From: Candidatus Woesearchaeota archaeon | GTDB lineage: Archaea; Nanobdellota; Nanobdellia; Woesearchaeales; B72-G16 | Direction of reading: 5' to 3' | Length of the DNA stretch: 32,029 nt | Assembly: GCA_003650545.1 (NCBI GenBank) | Contig: QMQO01000014.1 | Span: 1 to 32,029 of the forward strand | In this document: positions 15,644 through 24,558 of the stretch, piece by piece | Layout: the number at the start of each line of letters is the position of its first letter | Position numbering within the stretch: position 1 is the stretch's first letter | The notes under the pieces: generated by a model | Told to the model about the DNA's origin: nothing | Seen by the model: only the letters and a program-made list of their open reading frames with translations | The model's database searches: none | Translations under genes and position numbers: made by a program

Positions 15644-16243
15644 ATGACAAAAAAACTTGAAACAATAAGAGCTCGCACTGTAATTGAGGTATTAGGTGCT
15701 CCAAGAGAACATGTAGAGACTTCATTGAAAGGCTACATAGATAAGATTAAAAAAGAAGAATCTTTTAAAATTATAGAAGAATTTATCTCAGAAACTAAAC
15801 CACAGGAAGAATTATTTAGTAACTTCGCCGAATTAGATATCGAATTTAAAGATGCCAAATGTCTTGTTGGTTTTTGTTTTGATTTCATGCCCAGCTCAGT
15901 TGACATCTTAGAACCTAGCAAAATAAGCTTTGATGCTAAAGAGTTAACCGACATCATCAACGATCTCCAAGCCAAGCTTCATAATGTAGATATGGTTGCT
16001 AAAGAAGCAAACGCAAGATTTAAACTAGCAAACATGAATCTTGGTAAACTGATAAAAAACTTCATTGTCTTCTTAAGAAAAGCGGGTGTCAAAAAAGTAG
16101 ATGAAATGGCCAAACATATAGGCGTACAAAAAGAACTTATCGATAAAATAATCAAAAACATGCTTGAAGATAGAAAAAGTAAAATAGAACAAATCAAAGA
16201 AGAAAATAAGAAAAGAAAAAATGAATCTGACAAATCAAGTTGA
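15644..16243 (+). CDS. Protein of unknown function encoded with ScpB
   Basis: I do not recognise the family. The 199-residue protein has an N-terminal alpha/beta part (about 1-95), then a helical segment with coiled-coil character (about 98-125). A helix-turn-helix-like stretch, VDEMAKHIGVQKELIDKIIKN, lies at about 152-172, and the tail is very basic. It occupies the place usually held by ScpA, and its end overlaps scpB by 23 bases, so it could be a partner of ScpB. No kleisin signature is visible. The start follows AAAGG at normal spacing. Confidence 0.78.
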   Translation: MTKKLETIRARTVIEVLGAPREHVETSLKGYIDKIKKEESFKIIEEFISETKPQEELFSNFAELDIEFKDAKCLVGFCFDFMPSSVDILEPSKISFDAKELTDIINDLQAKLHNVDMVAKEANARFKLANMNLGKLIKNFIVFLRKAGVKKVDEMAKHIGVQKELIDKIIKNMLEDRKSKIEQIKEENKKRKNESDKSS

Positions 16244-16898
16244 AGCTGTTCTATTTGCTAGTGGACGCAGAATGAGTATAGAGGAAATCGCAAAGATTTG
16301 TAGAATTAACGATCTTCAGAGGATTAAACAAAGCATAGAAGAACTCAGAAAGAAATACAACGAAGAAAACCCAATCATGCTTACAGAAGACAATGAACAT
16401 TACAAATTAAATGTCCGTGAACAATATCTAAGAACCGTTCGAAAAGTCGCTCCTCAGACAGAACTAAGCAAAACAATGATGGAAACGCTTGCTGTTGTTG
16501 CATGGAAGAGTCCTATTCTACAATGTGACGTTATAAAGATTCGAACTAATAAAGCATACGATCATCTTGCCGAGCTTGAAAAATCCGGTTTCATCACCCG
16601 TGAAAAAAATGGTCGTACCAAGCTAATCAAGCTAACCCAAAAATTTTTGGACTATTTTGACATTGATAATGAAGAAGACATAAAAAAAATCTTCAAAAGG
16701 GCTGAAAAAAAAGATTACACACTTTCCAAAGAAAAAGAGGCAAAACTTGAAAAACTAAAAAAATCTTTCATAAAAGAACAGGAAAAAATAGAAAAAACAA
16801 CTGTGGACAAATTAAATGAAGAAAGCAACATAAGTTTTGAACCTGAAATCGAATCAGAAGGAATTAAGCAAGAAGAAGAAAATGATACTTCTAGTTAA
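16221..16898 (+). CDS. scpB: Segregation and condensation protein ScpB
   Basis: ScpB is the winged-helix accessory subunit of the SMC-ScpA complex that organises and separates chromosomes. The start MNLTNQVEAVLFASGRRMSIEEIAKI, the central METLAVVAWKSPILQCDVIKIR and the GFITREKNGRTKLIKLTQKFLDYF region match the two tandem winged helices of the family. After residue 155 it has an extra charged, coiled-coil-prone tail of about 70 residues. It overlaps the upstream unknown gene by 23 bases and the downstream zinc ribbon by 17. No scpA or smc gene is in the window. Confidence 0.92.
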   Translation: MNLTNQVEAVLFASGRRMSIEEIAKICRINDLQRIKQSIEELRKKYNEENPIMLTEDNEHYKLNVREQYLRTVRKVAPQTELSKTMMETLAVVAWKSPILQCDVIKIRTNKAYDHLAELEKSGFITREKNGRTKLIKLTQKFLDYFDIDNEEDIKKIFKRAEKKDYTLSKEKEAKLEKLKKSFIKEQEKIEKTTVDKLNEESNISFEPEIESEGIKQEEENDTSS

Positions 16899-17007
16899 AT
16901 GCCCGAATTGTAAAAAAAATATGAAGTATGCGCCCAGATCAGTGCCAAAAGTAAAACGTTGTGTTTATTGTGGTAAAAGCTTTATTGTCCTAAAAAACAT
17001 TGCTTAG
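16882..17007 (+). CDS. 41-residue zinc-ribbon protein
   Basis: A short frame overlaps the scpB end by 17 bases and reads MILLVKCPNC at its start and KRCVYCGKSF near its end. The CPNC and CVYC pairs, 16 residues apart, form a standard four-cysteine zinc ribbon. It is basic and has nothing else, so it may be a small RNA- or protein-binding adaptor. Overlap with scpB suggests translational coupling. The regular metal-binding pattern in so short a frame supports a real gene. Confidence 0.75.
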   Translation: MILLVKCPNCKKNMKYAPRSVPKVKRCVYCGKSFIVLKNIA

Positions 17008-17079
17008 TTTCTTTGCATGGGGTGTTGAACTGAACCTCTGAAATTTTGACGATAGAGGCGCTAAATCCGACAGAAAAAC

Positions 17080-17089
17080 TTATAAATAA
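17080..17089 (+). promoter_or_regulatory. TATA element for gyrA
   Basis: TTATAAATAA lies about 35 bases before the gyrA start, giving a short leader with the TTAGGAG ribosome binding site. Confidence 0.55.
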
Positions 17090-17119
17090 TACCCATCATC
17101 AACTTGTTAGGAGATTCTT

Positions 17120-19543
17120 ATGGAAGTCGAAAAACTGGAACATATAAGATCAAAGCTAATAGAAGAAGAAATGAAAGCTTCTTATATAGATTACGCTATG
17201 TCTGTCATCATTGGAAGAGCTTTGCCCGATGTGCGGGACGGTCTTAAGCCTGTTCATCGCAGGATTCTGTATGCGATGCATGAGATGGGCTTATTTTTTA
17301 ACAAACCATTTAAAAAATCTGCAAGAATTGTTGGTGAAGTTTTGGGTAAATTTCACCCACATGGTGACACCGCTGTCTATGATGCATTGGTAAGGATGAC
17401 ACAAGACTTCTCGCTTAGATATCCCTTAATACAAGGCCAAGGAAATTTTGGATCGATTGATGGCGACAATGCTGCTGCAATGCGTTATACTGAAGCTAAA
17501 TTAGCAAAAATAGCTAGTGAACTACTCATTGATATTAAAAAAGAAACTGTTAGGTTTGTTCCTAATTTTGATGGTTCTCTTAAAGAACCAACTGTACTTC
17601 CTTCAAAAGTTCCAAATTTATTAATAAACGGTTCTTCGGGAATTGCTGTTGGCATGGCCACAAACATTCCGCCACACAACCTCAGAGAAGTAAATAATGC
17701 AATTATAGCTCTGATTGACGATCCTGATCTTGAAGAACAAAAACTACTAGATTTCATTAAAGGACCAGACTTTCCAACAGGAGGAATAATATGTGGTAAA
17801 CAGGGCATAGTTTCTGCTTATAAAACCGGCCGTGGTAAAATAACAATTAGAGCAAAAACAGAACTAGAAGAAATTGGCGCAAAACAAACCATCATCGTTA
17901 AAGAAATTCCTTACATGGTTAATAAATCCTCTCTCTTAGAAGAAATTGCAAATGCCATACGCAATAAAAAAGTGCTGGGTGTCTCGGATCTGAGAGACGA
18001 ATCTGATAAAGAAGGACTTAGGATTGTAATGGTCTTAAAAAAAGATACCAATCCAGAAATTGTACTTAACCAGTTATTCAAACATACAAAACTTGAAATA
18101 ACTACGGGTATAAATCTTCTCGCGTTGTGTAATGGCGAACCAAAAACCTTAACACTAAAGCAAATGCTTCTTGCATTTATTGAACATAGAAAAGAAATTA
18201 TAACCAAACGCACAAAGTTCGATCTAGCAAGTGCAGAAAAAAAAGCACATATTCTAAACGGATTAAAAATCGCTCTAGATGACATAGACAAAGCGATAAC
18301 AACAATTAAAGCAAGCAAATCTATTCAAGAAGCAATCGATGCCTTGCTAAAAATATTTCCATTGACTAAAGAACAAGCGCAAGCAATATTGGATTTAAAA
18401 CTGCAGCGTCTCACCTCTCTAGAACAGAACAAGATCAGAGAAGATCTTAGAGCTACACTTAAATTAATAGAAGAACTCAAATCAATCCTTGCCTCTGAAC
18501 AAAAAATCAAAAATCTAATAAAAAAAGATTTGATAGAAACAAGCGATGTCTATGGTGATAAGAGAAAAACACAAATCATTGAGGTGAAAGAGTCACTTGG
18601 TGTTGAAGATTTAATTGAACATGAAAAAACAATTATTACAAGCACTTATCAAGGTTACATAAAACGACAATCTTTAGATGTGTATAAAAAACAAAAAAGG
18701 GGGGGCTCTGGAATTATTGCAACAGGAAAGAAAGAAGAAGATTTCATAAAAGAAATATTTATAGCAGACACACACTCTACGCTACTGGTTTTTACAAATA
18801 AAGGTAAAGTTTACTGGTTAAAGGTTTACCAGGTGCCAGAGTCTTCCAGAACAGCCTTTGGCACTCCGATCATCAACTTAATCAACATCGGCAAGAATGA
18901 AGTGATCCAAGCTATAATCCCAATTGAAAATTTCAGTGAAAAACTATATCTTTCAATTGCTACTAAAAATGGCTTAATTAAGAAAACTCCTCTAATCCAG
19001 TATGCAAAACCGCGCACAACAGGCATAATCGCGATTGATCTGGAAAAAGACGATGAGGTTGTTAATGCTGTTCTAACCGATGGTTCAAAAGACATCATTC
19101 TTGCAACAAAAAATGGTTTAGCAATTAGATTTAATGAAAAAGAAGTAAGGCCCGTAAGGAGAGCTGCAAAGGGTGTAAAGGGAATCAGCCTAAAGAATGG
19201 TGACGAAGTTATAGGCATGGTCATAGCCGCGGATGAAAAAACACTTTTTACTGTCACATCAAATGGCTATGGAAAGAGAACAAAGATAAGCGACTATAGA
19301 CCAATAAGTAGAGCAGGGGTCGGTGTCATAAACATAAAGTGTACTAAACGTAATGGCCATGTTGTAGCCATAAACTTTATAAGTGACGAAGATGAGTTGA
19401 TGCTAATTTCTAAAAATGGTGTTGCAATACGGATTCCTGCAAAAGATATTTCTGTGATTGGGAGAAACACCCAAGGGTTTAGACTCATGAAACTTAAAGG
19501 AAACGATCATGTTGTCGCTTCTGCCAAAATAGTTCACGATTGA
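17120..19543 (+). CDS. gyrA: DNA gyrase subunit A
   Basis: The 807-residue protein is the DNA-cleaving subunit of the bacterial-type IIA topoisomerase that introduces negative supercoils. The N-terminal [20 protein letters not shown] is typical. The catalytic tyrosine is Y123 in [11 protein letters not shown] coiled-coil arm lies at about 360-480, and the C-terminal beta-pinwheel has six recognisable blades. The GyrA box QKRGGSG at 525-531 supports gyrase activity over topoisomerase IV. Archaeal gyrases are regarded as acquired from bacteria. The gyrB partner is not in the window. The ATG start follows TTAGGAG. Confidence 0.96.
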   Translation: MEVEKLEHIRSKLIEEEMKASYIDYAMSVIIGRALPDVRDGLKPVHRRILYAMHEMGLFFNKPFKKSARIVGEVLGKFHPHGDTAVYDALVRMTQDFSLRYPLIQGQGNFGSIDGDNAAAMRYTEAKLAKIASELLIDIKKETVRFVPNFDGSLKEPTVLPSKVPNLLINGSSGIAVGMATNIPPHNLREVNNAIIALIDDPDLEEQKLLDFIKGPDFPTGGIICGKQGIVSAYKTGRGKITIRAKTELEEIGAKQTIIVKEIPYMVNKSSLLEEIANAIRNKKVLGVSDLRDESDKEGLRIVMVLKKDTNPEIVLNQLFKHTKLEITTGINLLALCNGEPKTLTLKQMLLAFIEHRKEIITKRTKFDLASAEKKAHILNGLKIALDDIDKAITTIKASKSIQEAIDALLKIFPLTKEQAQAILDLKLQRLTSLEQNKIREDLRATLKLIEELKSILASEQKIKNLIKKDLIETSDVYGDKRKTQIIEVKESLGVEDLIEHEKTIITSTYQGYIKRQSLDVYKKQKRGGSGIIATGKKEEDFIKEIFIADTHSTLLVFTNKGKVYWLKVYQVPESSRTAFGTPIINLINIGKNEVIQAIIPIENFSEKLYLSIATKNGLIKKTPLIQYAKPRTTGIIAIDLEKDDEVVNAVLTDGSKDIILATKNGLAIRFNEKEVRPVRRAAKGVKGISLKNGDEVIGMVIAADEKTLFTVTSNGYGKRTKISDYRPISRAGVGVINIKCTKRNGHVVAINFISDEDELMLISKNGVAIRIPAKDISVIGRNTQGFRLMKLKGNDHVVASAKIVHD

Positions 19544-19612
19544 AGAAAAATCCGAAAGTTTTAAATATATTCCTAAGATTACAAATCGTATAACCTCGCG
19601 AGGTGAAAAATC

Positions 19613-20158
19613 ATGAAGATTAAGTGGAGTTTTTTGTTTGTTTTGCTTGTAACGATATTAGTAATAACAGCAGCTGGTTGCAAAAAAAAAGAAGAACCAG
19701 TTGTACCGGTGACACCATCAGTTGAACAGGAACCAACACCATCGGTTGTAGAAGTACCTGAAGAACCTGTCAAAGAAGAGGTACCGCCTGCAGAAATTGT
19801 TGAACCAGAAGAACCAGAACTTGGGGAACAATCTAGCTTAGTAACAGAAGAAGCCAAAAAAATATTAGAAGGAATTTCTTGTAGAGACAGATCAATAACC
19901 TTTACAATAACAAACAAAGATGATATGGAACTATATTTCAGCAATGTTGGTGTACCTCTAGATGCAAAGAGAATCTCTATTATCCTAAACGGAGTCGCAC
20001 TTTCGAATATAGACTGTGGTGGTGCGAACACAATTGCTGCTGGTGAAACATTAACTTGTACAAAGGAACCTGTAGCAAATTTATTCTCCGATAAGGAAAA
20101 CAGATTAGCTATTCAGACACCAAATCTGAGATTCACAACAACATTTATGTGTAAATAA
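19613..20158 (+). CDS. Lipoprotein with Pro/Glu linker and four-cysteine C-terminal domain
   Basis: A signal peptide with a lipobox-like end, VITAAGC, places the acylated cysteine at residue 23, so the mature protein would be anchored outside the cell. A Pro/Glu/Val-rich spacer (24-70) leads to a beta-rich domain of about 100 residues with cysteines at 90, 135, 149 and 180, suitable for two disulfides. I do not recognise that domain. The gene has its own TATA-like word (TTTAAATATA near 19560) and a GAGGTG ribosome binding site. It stands next to a second lipoprotein of similar design; their C-terminal domains are not obviously related. Confidence 0.8.
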   Translation: MKIKWSFLFVLLVTILVITAAGCKKKEEPVVPVTPSVEQEPTPSVVEVPEEPVKEEVPPAEIVEPEEPELGEQSSLVTEEAKKILEGISCRDRSITFTITNKDDMELYFSNVGVPLDAKRISIILNGVALSNIDCGGANTIAAGETLTCTKEPVANLFSDKENRLAIQTPNLRFTTTFMCK

Positions 20159-20159
20159 A

Positions 20160-20177
20160 ATTTTTTGTTTTTCTTTT
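20160..20177 (+). terminator. T-rich terminator after the first lipoprotein gene
   Basis: T-runs of six, five and four bases directly follow the stop codon, typical of archaeal intrinsic termination. Confidence 0.5.
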
Positions 20178-20235
20178 AGATGTTTTAGAAAAGCTTATAT
20201 AGAAAAATCTATTCTTTTAAATTGAGGTGGTATAA

Positions 20236-20742
20236 ATGAAATACATGTTAATATTTGTTCTCATTGTATTATTAACATTTGTGGCTGGTTGTGTAGAAGA
20301 GAAACTGCAAACACCAACAGAATCTCCTAAGCAGCCAACAGAACAAAAAGTAACAGAATCTGTTGAATCTCCTACAAAAGAAATAACAGAAAAAGTCGAG
20401 TTACCAACAGAACAAAATAACAAAGTGGTTAATGAAACTGAAGACTTAGAAGTGAACATCTCCACAGAAAATGTCACAGTGATAACCATCACTAATTTTA
20501 AACCAGATATATCCCTCCTAACCTTAAATAAAGGTGACACAGTAAAATGGGTAACAAATGACAAATTTAAAACAATCATTGCGATAATGAACTGGGAAAC
20601 AAAAGAGCAATTAATTGAACTTAAAGATATGGTTGAATTCAGTGTAGGTGGATCTTTTGAGTACACATTTAAAGACGCAGGAACATTCAAATGGTATAAC
20701 TATGTCAGTTCCAAGACTAAAGGCGACATAATTGTAAAATAA
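20236..20742 (+). CDS. Lipoprotein with cupredoxin-like domain lacking copper ligands
   Basis: A signal peptide ends in a lipobox, FVAGC, with the acylated cysteine at residue 19. A Thr/Pro/Glu-rich spacer (20-75) is followed by a domain with the layout of small blue-copper proteins: ITNFKPDISLLTLNKGDTVKWVTND, then FEYTFKDAGTFKWYNYVSSKTKGDIIVK. The copper site is missing. Where the family has His after the N-D turn this protein reads FKTIIA, and the Cys-His-Met loop near the end is replaced by YNYVSSKTK. It is probably a structural or binding domain with no redox role. The gene has a TATA word near 20194-20203 and a GAGGTGG ribosome binding site. Confidence 0.8.
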   Translation: MKYMLIFVLIVLLTFVAGCVEEKLQTPTESPKQPTEQKVTESVESPTKEITEKVELPTEQNNKVVNETEDLEVNISTENVTVITITNFKPDISLLTLNKGDTVKWVTNDKFKTIIAIMNWETKEQLIELKDMVEFSVGGSFEYTFKDAGTFKWYNYVSSKTKGDIIVK

Positions 20743-20778
20743 AAACCTTTTTTAACCTCTTCTTTTTCTTGTTAAAGT

Positions 20779-21792
20779 ATGAAGTTTTTAGCTATAACCG
20801 TCAGCGGATTTGAAGATATCTGCCAAAAAGAATTGAAAGAATTTGGAGCTAAAAAAACAAACATCAAAACTGGTTGCGTCATATTCGAGTTAAATAAAAG
20901 CAAAATCGTCAGCTTGATTGATTTGGGACAATCCTTCTCAAAAATAATAGAAATATGGCACACCGACAAATTCACTTCACTCTCCAGCTTTAGAACTATC
21001 AAGAACATCAGAATAAATATTAAACCAACCAAAACATTTCTTGTTCGGTGCCAAAAAATAGAGAGTAAATACTCATCACATGAAATTGAAGCATGTGTTG
21101 GTGAAAACATCATCAAAAATCTGACAAAAACTGGATTTAAGCCTAAAGTTTCTACTCTAAATCCAGATATCCATGTGTTCACATATGTTACAAAGTCTGA
21201 ATTTTTTCTTGGTCAAGACCTTACAATTAGGGACCTAAGTAAAAGAAAATATCGTGTGTTTGTTCATCCCGCATCATTCAGAGGTCACATTGCCTATTGC
21301 CTTCTACGCTTTTCAGGCTTCAAACCAGGGAAAAGGTTGTTAGATCCAAACTGCCGTGATGGTATAATCCCAATAGAAGCCGCACTTTTCAGTAAAGGAA
21401 AAAGCAAAAAAAGCACTATCGAAGCAACCGATCCATTCATCAAAAACATTCTTATCGCCAAAAAAAATGCTAAAATAGCCAACGTTAAAATTAATTTTAG
21501 CAAGCAAGACTTCGATTGGTTAGAGACTCACTACGAAAGTAATTATTTTGATTTTATTGTAACCGCTCTTCCCAGCCCTACAAAATATAATCAAAAACGC
21601 ATAAAAGAATCATATAAAACCTTGTTTGAATCGGTGTCTGAGATACTAAAACAAAATGGGAAGGTTGCCATACTAGTTAGAAAGCCAGAGCTGCTTAAAC
21701 AGCAAACAAAAAATCGTTTTAAATTGATTGAAGAACGCAACATCTATGTTGGTAAAGAAAGATTCGTAGCACTATTAGCCAAAAAAATTTAG
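20779..21792 (+). CDS. THUMP-domain RNA methyltransferase-like protein with degenerate active site
   Basis: The N-terminal THUMP part (about 1-155) and a Rossmann methyltransferase part (about 160-337) match the family of tRNA guanine N2-methyltransferases (Trm14/TrmG10/TrmN type). The linking sequence HPASFRGHIAYCLLRFSG is typical. However, motif I, usually DPxCGSGT, reads DPNCRDG (189-195), and the catalytic NPPY motif is replaced by ALPS (263-266) within FIVTALPSPTKY. The protein may bind tRNA without methylating it, or use a different chemistry. It is otherwise full length at 337 residues. It starts 36 bases after a lipoprotein gene and has little room for a promoter. Confidence 0.85.
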   Translation: MKFLAITVSGFEDICQKELKEFGAKKTNIKTGCVIFELNKSKIVSLIDLGQSFSKIIEIWHTDKFTSLSSFRTIKNIRINIKPTKTFLVRCQKIESKYSSHEIEACVGENIIKNLTKTGFKPKVSTLNPDIHVFTYVTKSEFFLGQDLTIRDLSKRKYRVFVHPASFRGHIAYCLLRFSGFKPGKRLLDPNCRDGIIPIEAALFSKGKSKKSTIEATDPFIKNILIAKKNAKIANVKINFSKQDFDWLETHYESNYFDFIVTALPSPTKYNQKRIKESYKTLFESVSEILKQNGKVAILVRKPELLKQQTKNRFKLIEERNIYVGKERFVALLAKKI

Positions 21793-21849
21793 AAAAAAAC
21801 ATAAATTTTATATACAAACGCAGTTATTTTAGCCCCAAAGGGGTGGCGA

Positions 21850-22107
21850 ATGATAAAAAAATATCGCAAGCCTAATACATTTGAAATAATTCTGCTTGTA
21901 ATAGGCCTCCTTATATTAGTCACAGGTTTAATCCTGATAAGGAAAGCAATAGTGAGTGGGCCAGAAAGCATAGAAATCCTACAAACAATGTTTCTTTGGT
22001 TAATTCTTGTAGGAATCATAATTCTTGTTGCTGTAAATGAAAATATAAAAGAAGAGATAAAAGATCTGTTGAAAGAAATGCATAAGAAAAAAAGCCAAAA
22101 AAGGTAA
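21850..22107 (+). CDS. Small membrane protein, two transmembrane helices
   Basis: The 85-residue protein has two hydrophobic helices, about residues 12-31 and 46-62, and a charged C-terminal tail (NENIKEEIKDLLKEMHKKK). Positive residues at both ends predict that both termini are cytoplasmic. I do not recognise the family. The start follows AGGGGTGG, a strong ribosome binding site. It ends just before the RNase P RNA promoter. Confidence 0.72.
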   Translation: MIKKYRKPNTFEIILLVIGLLILVTGLILIRKAIVSGPESIEILQTMFLWLILVGIIILVAVNENIKEEIKDLLKEMHKKKSQKR

Positions 22108-22109
22108 AG

Positions 22110-22118
22110 TTTATAAAG
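22110..22118 (+). promoter_or_regulatory. TATA element for RNase P RNA
   Basis: TTTATAAAG lies about 28 bases upstream of the first base of the P1 stem, the expected spacing. Confidence 0.6.
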
Positions 22119-22141
22119 GGCTATCTATCATTAAAGATTAG

Positions 22142-22439
22142 AGTGTAGAAAAGCGCTTGATATCCGCAATTTTGTGAGGAAAGTCCGTCCACCATAAAAA
22201 GGCCACTTCCGTAAGGGAGGCCTATAAGCGGCGGCAACCGCTCAGAAACGAAACCGTCTTGGTTAAGGGTGATACGAGCGAATGCTTCTGAGAAGAAGCA
22301 GAGCTAACCCGTTGACGTTTCCAAGACAAGGATGAAACGGCGAGTCCTGGTCGGTGCAACTTAAGAAAGGCTTAGTAGAATATCAAACAGACCGTCCCCA
22401 TAGGGGTCTGACAAAAGACGGCTTATGCTTTTCTACACT
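22142..22439 (+). ncRNA. rnpB: RNase P RNA (archaeal type A)
   Basis: This RNA is the catalytic core of RNase P, which trims the 5' end of tRNA precursors. A 13-bp P1 stem closes the ends (AGTGTAGAAAAGC with GCTTTTCTACACT). The universally conserved GAGGAAAGTCCGTCC follows at about 22177, the CGGTGCAACTT and TTAGTAGAATATC segments lie further on, and the 3' AAAAGACGGCTTAT ends it, as in bacterial and archaeal P RNAs. The length of about 298 bases is usual. It has its own TATA element and is followed by a T-rich tail. A tRNA gene with three introns lies in the same window, but the two are separate transcripts. Confidence 0.95.
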
Positions 22440-22470
22440 TTTACCTTGCTAAGTGTAGTAAATTGATAAA

Positions 22471-22632
22471 ATGGCCCGTCCAAACAGAATACATATGCCA
22501 AGCAGTGGCGGTGGTCTTGTTCGTTATTTTGACGAGTACAAGAGCAGAGTAGTCATAAAACCATTGCATGTTATAATCTTAATAGGGATTGTTATAATCA
22601 TCATTCTGGCTCTTCATGCAAGGGGTGTCTAA
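22471..22632 (+). CDS. Preprotein translocase subunit Sec61 beta (SecG-like)
   Basis: A 53-residue frame begins MARPNRIHMPSSGGGLVRYF and ends in a single membrane helix (about 32-49) and RGV. The SSGGGLVRYFDEYKS segment and tail-anchored layout are diagnostic for archaeal Sec61 beta, the small subunit of the Sec translocon. The stop codon is directly followed, with no gap, by the ATG of the NAC gene, so the two are translated together. The link with NAC and RNase P fits a protein-export and translation cluster. Confidence 0.93.
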   Translation: MARPNRIHMPSSGGGLVRYFDEYKSRVVIKPLHVIILIGIVIIIILALHARGV

Positions 22633-22968
22633 ATGATTCCTGGAATGAACCCAAGGAAGGCTGCACAGATGATGAGAAAGCTAGGTATTCAACAGCAAGA
22701 GATAGACGCAGAAGAAGTGATCATAAAGACCGCAGACAAAGAGCTCATTATCCGCAATCCTCAAGTTTCTAAAGTAAATGTTATGGGCCAAGAAACCATA
22801 CAGATTATTGGTGACATCGAAGAACACAAGAGAAAGCCCAAGATTAATGAAGAAGACATCAGCACAGTGATGCAACAAACAGGGTGCTCTAAAGAAGACG
22901 CTATCGAAGCTATCAAGAACAACGACTATAATCTCGCTGCCGCAATATTAGCTCTCCAAAAAGAATAA
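22633..22968 (+). CDS. nac: Nascent polypeptide-associated complex protein (archaeal NAC)
   Basis: The 111-residue protein starts MIPGMNPRKAAQMMRKLGI, a typical archaeal NAC N-terminus that binds the ribosome. The NAC beta-barrel follows (about 25-70), then a UBA domain (about 72-110, with TGCSKEDAIEAIKNNDYNLAAA). It forms a homodimer that binds nascent chains at the ribosome exit. It starts immediately after the Sec61 beta stop. Confidence 0.96.
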   Translation: MIPGMNPRKAAQMMRKLGIQQQEIDAEEVIIKTADKELIIRNPQVSKVNVMGQETIQIIGDIEEHKRKPKINEEDISTVMQQTGCSKEDAIEAIKNNDYNLAAAILALQKE

Positions 22969-22982
22969 TTCATCATATAAAA

Positions 22983-22991
22983 ACATATAAA
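22983..22991 (+). promoter_or_regulatory. TATA element for the RPA-like gene
   Basis: ACATATAAA lies about 27 bases before the ATG, so the transcript is probably leaderless; there is no ribosome binding site. Confidence 0.5.
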
Positions 22992-23013
22992 TTCTGCTGT
23001 TTTCTAGAACAAC

Positions 23014-23664
23014 ATGCAAGAATTCCAAAAAAGACTGGTGGCTCACAAGCTTTGGATTAGTGACATTCTAAACTCCCGATACATAAAACAAGAGGGATGG
23101 CAACCAAACTACATTAAATGTGTTGATGGTCGCGAAATATCTAGAGTTAATATTCTAGGCGTTATAGTCGACAAAGAAAATGTCAACGGTGTTCTTCAGT
23201 TCACGTTAGATGATGGTACTGGTCAGATTAACACAAGAGCATTTGAAGCCCCGCTTAAATCAGATGATGTTGACACAGGCAACATTGTTCAAATCATTGG
23301 TAAGGTTCGTGCATACAATGAAAATATCTATATCTTACCCGAGATAATTACAAAAATCAAAGACAAACGATGGATTGAATTAAGAAAACATGAAATACCT
23401 CAACCCATCCAGATACAGGCACCCGAAAAAAATCAAACAAAAGAAAATTATAGTGAAGAAGTGGTTGAAGATTTTGAAAAAGAAGAAACGGATTCTGAAA
23501 AAATATATAAATTAATAAAAGAACTAGATATAGGTGATGGTGCGGATTTTCAAGAAATCATAGACAAATCAAACCTAAGAAATGCTGAATTTATAGTGAA
23601 GAATTTGCTAGCTACTGGAGACATCTTCGAAGTTAAACCTGGTAAACTAAAAACCTTAGATTAA
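23014..23664 (+). CDS. RPA-like single-stranded DNA-binding protein (OB fold plus winged helix)
   Basis: The 216-residue protein has an OB fold at about 40-125, with VNILGVIVDKENVNGVLQFTLDDGTGQINTR and VQIIGKVRAYNENIYILPE. An acidic linker and a C-terminal winged helix (about 160-216) follow. This layout matches RPA32-type subunits of archaeal replication protein A, which coats single-stranded DNA. The last four bases overlap the convergent SpoIIM-like gene. A separate large RPA subunit is not in the window. A general OB-fold nucleic-acid protein is the alternative. Confidence 0.87.
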   Translation: MQEFQKRLVAHKLWISDILNSRYIKQEGWQPNYIKCVDGREISRVNILGVIVDKENVNGVLQFTLDDGTGQINTRAFEAPLKSDDVDTGNIVQIIGKVRAYNENIYILPEIITKIKDKRWIELRKHEIPQPIQIQAPEKNQTKENYSEEVVEDFEKEETDSEKIYKLIKELDIGDGADFQEIIDKSNLRNAEFIVKNLLATGDIFEVKPGKLKTLD

Positions 23665-24536
23665 AAAACAACAGGAATGATAAAAACTTCTACTAAAGCA
23701 GCAACAACTAGTAGTAACACTGCAATCAGGATTAAATTTGTCGCATCAAAAATAACTTTTTCAAAACTTTTTGTACCAAATGTGTGGTTGATAATCGCCA
23801 CTGAGATCAACCCACCAGCAAGACCACCCACAAAATACGCCAGTATTTCTATTGTTCCGTGAATTGCAAATCTTAAATTGCCTAACATATATGCAGAAAG
23901 GTAAGATATATTAGATGTGTTGTGTGTCAGCAACATTGCCGTCTTTGTTTTAACCCAATTACCAATTGCAACAGCTATCACTGAGGCGTTCCAAGTCAAA
24001 ATAAAAATAGCACCAGCGCCATAAATAAAAGAAAACAGTAAACTAAAAACCAACACTTTAAAATTGTTTAAAAAGATCTCAGTAAATGTGAGAAATCTTG
24101 ACGCGGTTATTGTCCGGGTGTTAATCTCAAGTAATGTGTTTGTCTGGATTGAAAAAAGATTTTTTGTAATGTTTTGTGCAACTCCTGGGGAAATTAAACA
24201 AGATAATACTTGAGGTAAAAACAAGTACCAATTAAGATAAGAAAATAAAATCCCGATAAATAAAAACATAAAACTTAACAGAGCTTTGCTATGTTCAATC
24301 AAAAGTGACATTTCATCTAATTTTTCGGTTTCTTTATATTGCTCTAAACGAATTGTGTTAATCATGAAAGGGACACAAGCCAACACTGTTAAAAAAATTG
24401 CAACCAAACTGGCATGACCTTTAAATATCCACAAAGCCAAAAAGATTGCCACAGAAGAATACAAAAAACCTATAAAAAACATCTCCCAGGGATGACGTTC
24501 TGCTTTAAAGGGATTAATCAAAGACTCCAACACCAT
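23661..24536 (-). CDS. SpoIIM-family (DUF95) integral membrane protein
   Basis: The 291-residue protein has about six hydrophobic helices. It opens with MVLESLINPFKAERHPWEMF, common to archaeal members, and contains NNFKVLVFSLLFSFIYGAGAIFIL and HGTIEILAYFVGGLAGG, the core SpoIIM motifs. In bacteria SpoIIM is part of a peptidoglycan-degrading complex; in archaea the role is unknown and may concern membrane or transport functions. The start is 27 bases from a TATA element, so the message is probably leaderless. It diverges from aIF2 beta with a 17-bp tandem repeat between their promoters. Confidence 0.9.
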   Translation of the reverse strand: MVLESLINPFKAERHPWEMFFIGFLYSSVAIFLALWIFKGHASLVAIFLTVLACVPFMINTIRLEQYKETEKLDEMSLLIEHSKALLSFMFLFIGILFSYLNWYLFLPQVLSCLISPGVAQNITKNLFSIQTNTLLEINTRTITASRFLTFTEIFLNNFKVLVFSLLFSFIYGAGAIFILTWNASVIAVAIGNWVKTKTAMLLTHNTSNISYLSAYMLGNLRFAIHGTIEILAYFVGGLAGGLISVAIINHTFGTKSFEKVIFDATNLILIAVLLLVVAALVEVFIIPVVF

Positions 24537-24558
24537 GATGATCGATTTTTAAATTAAC

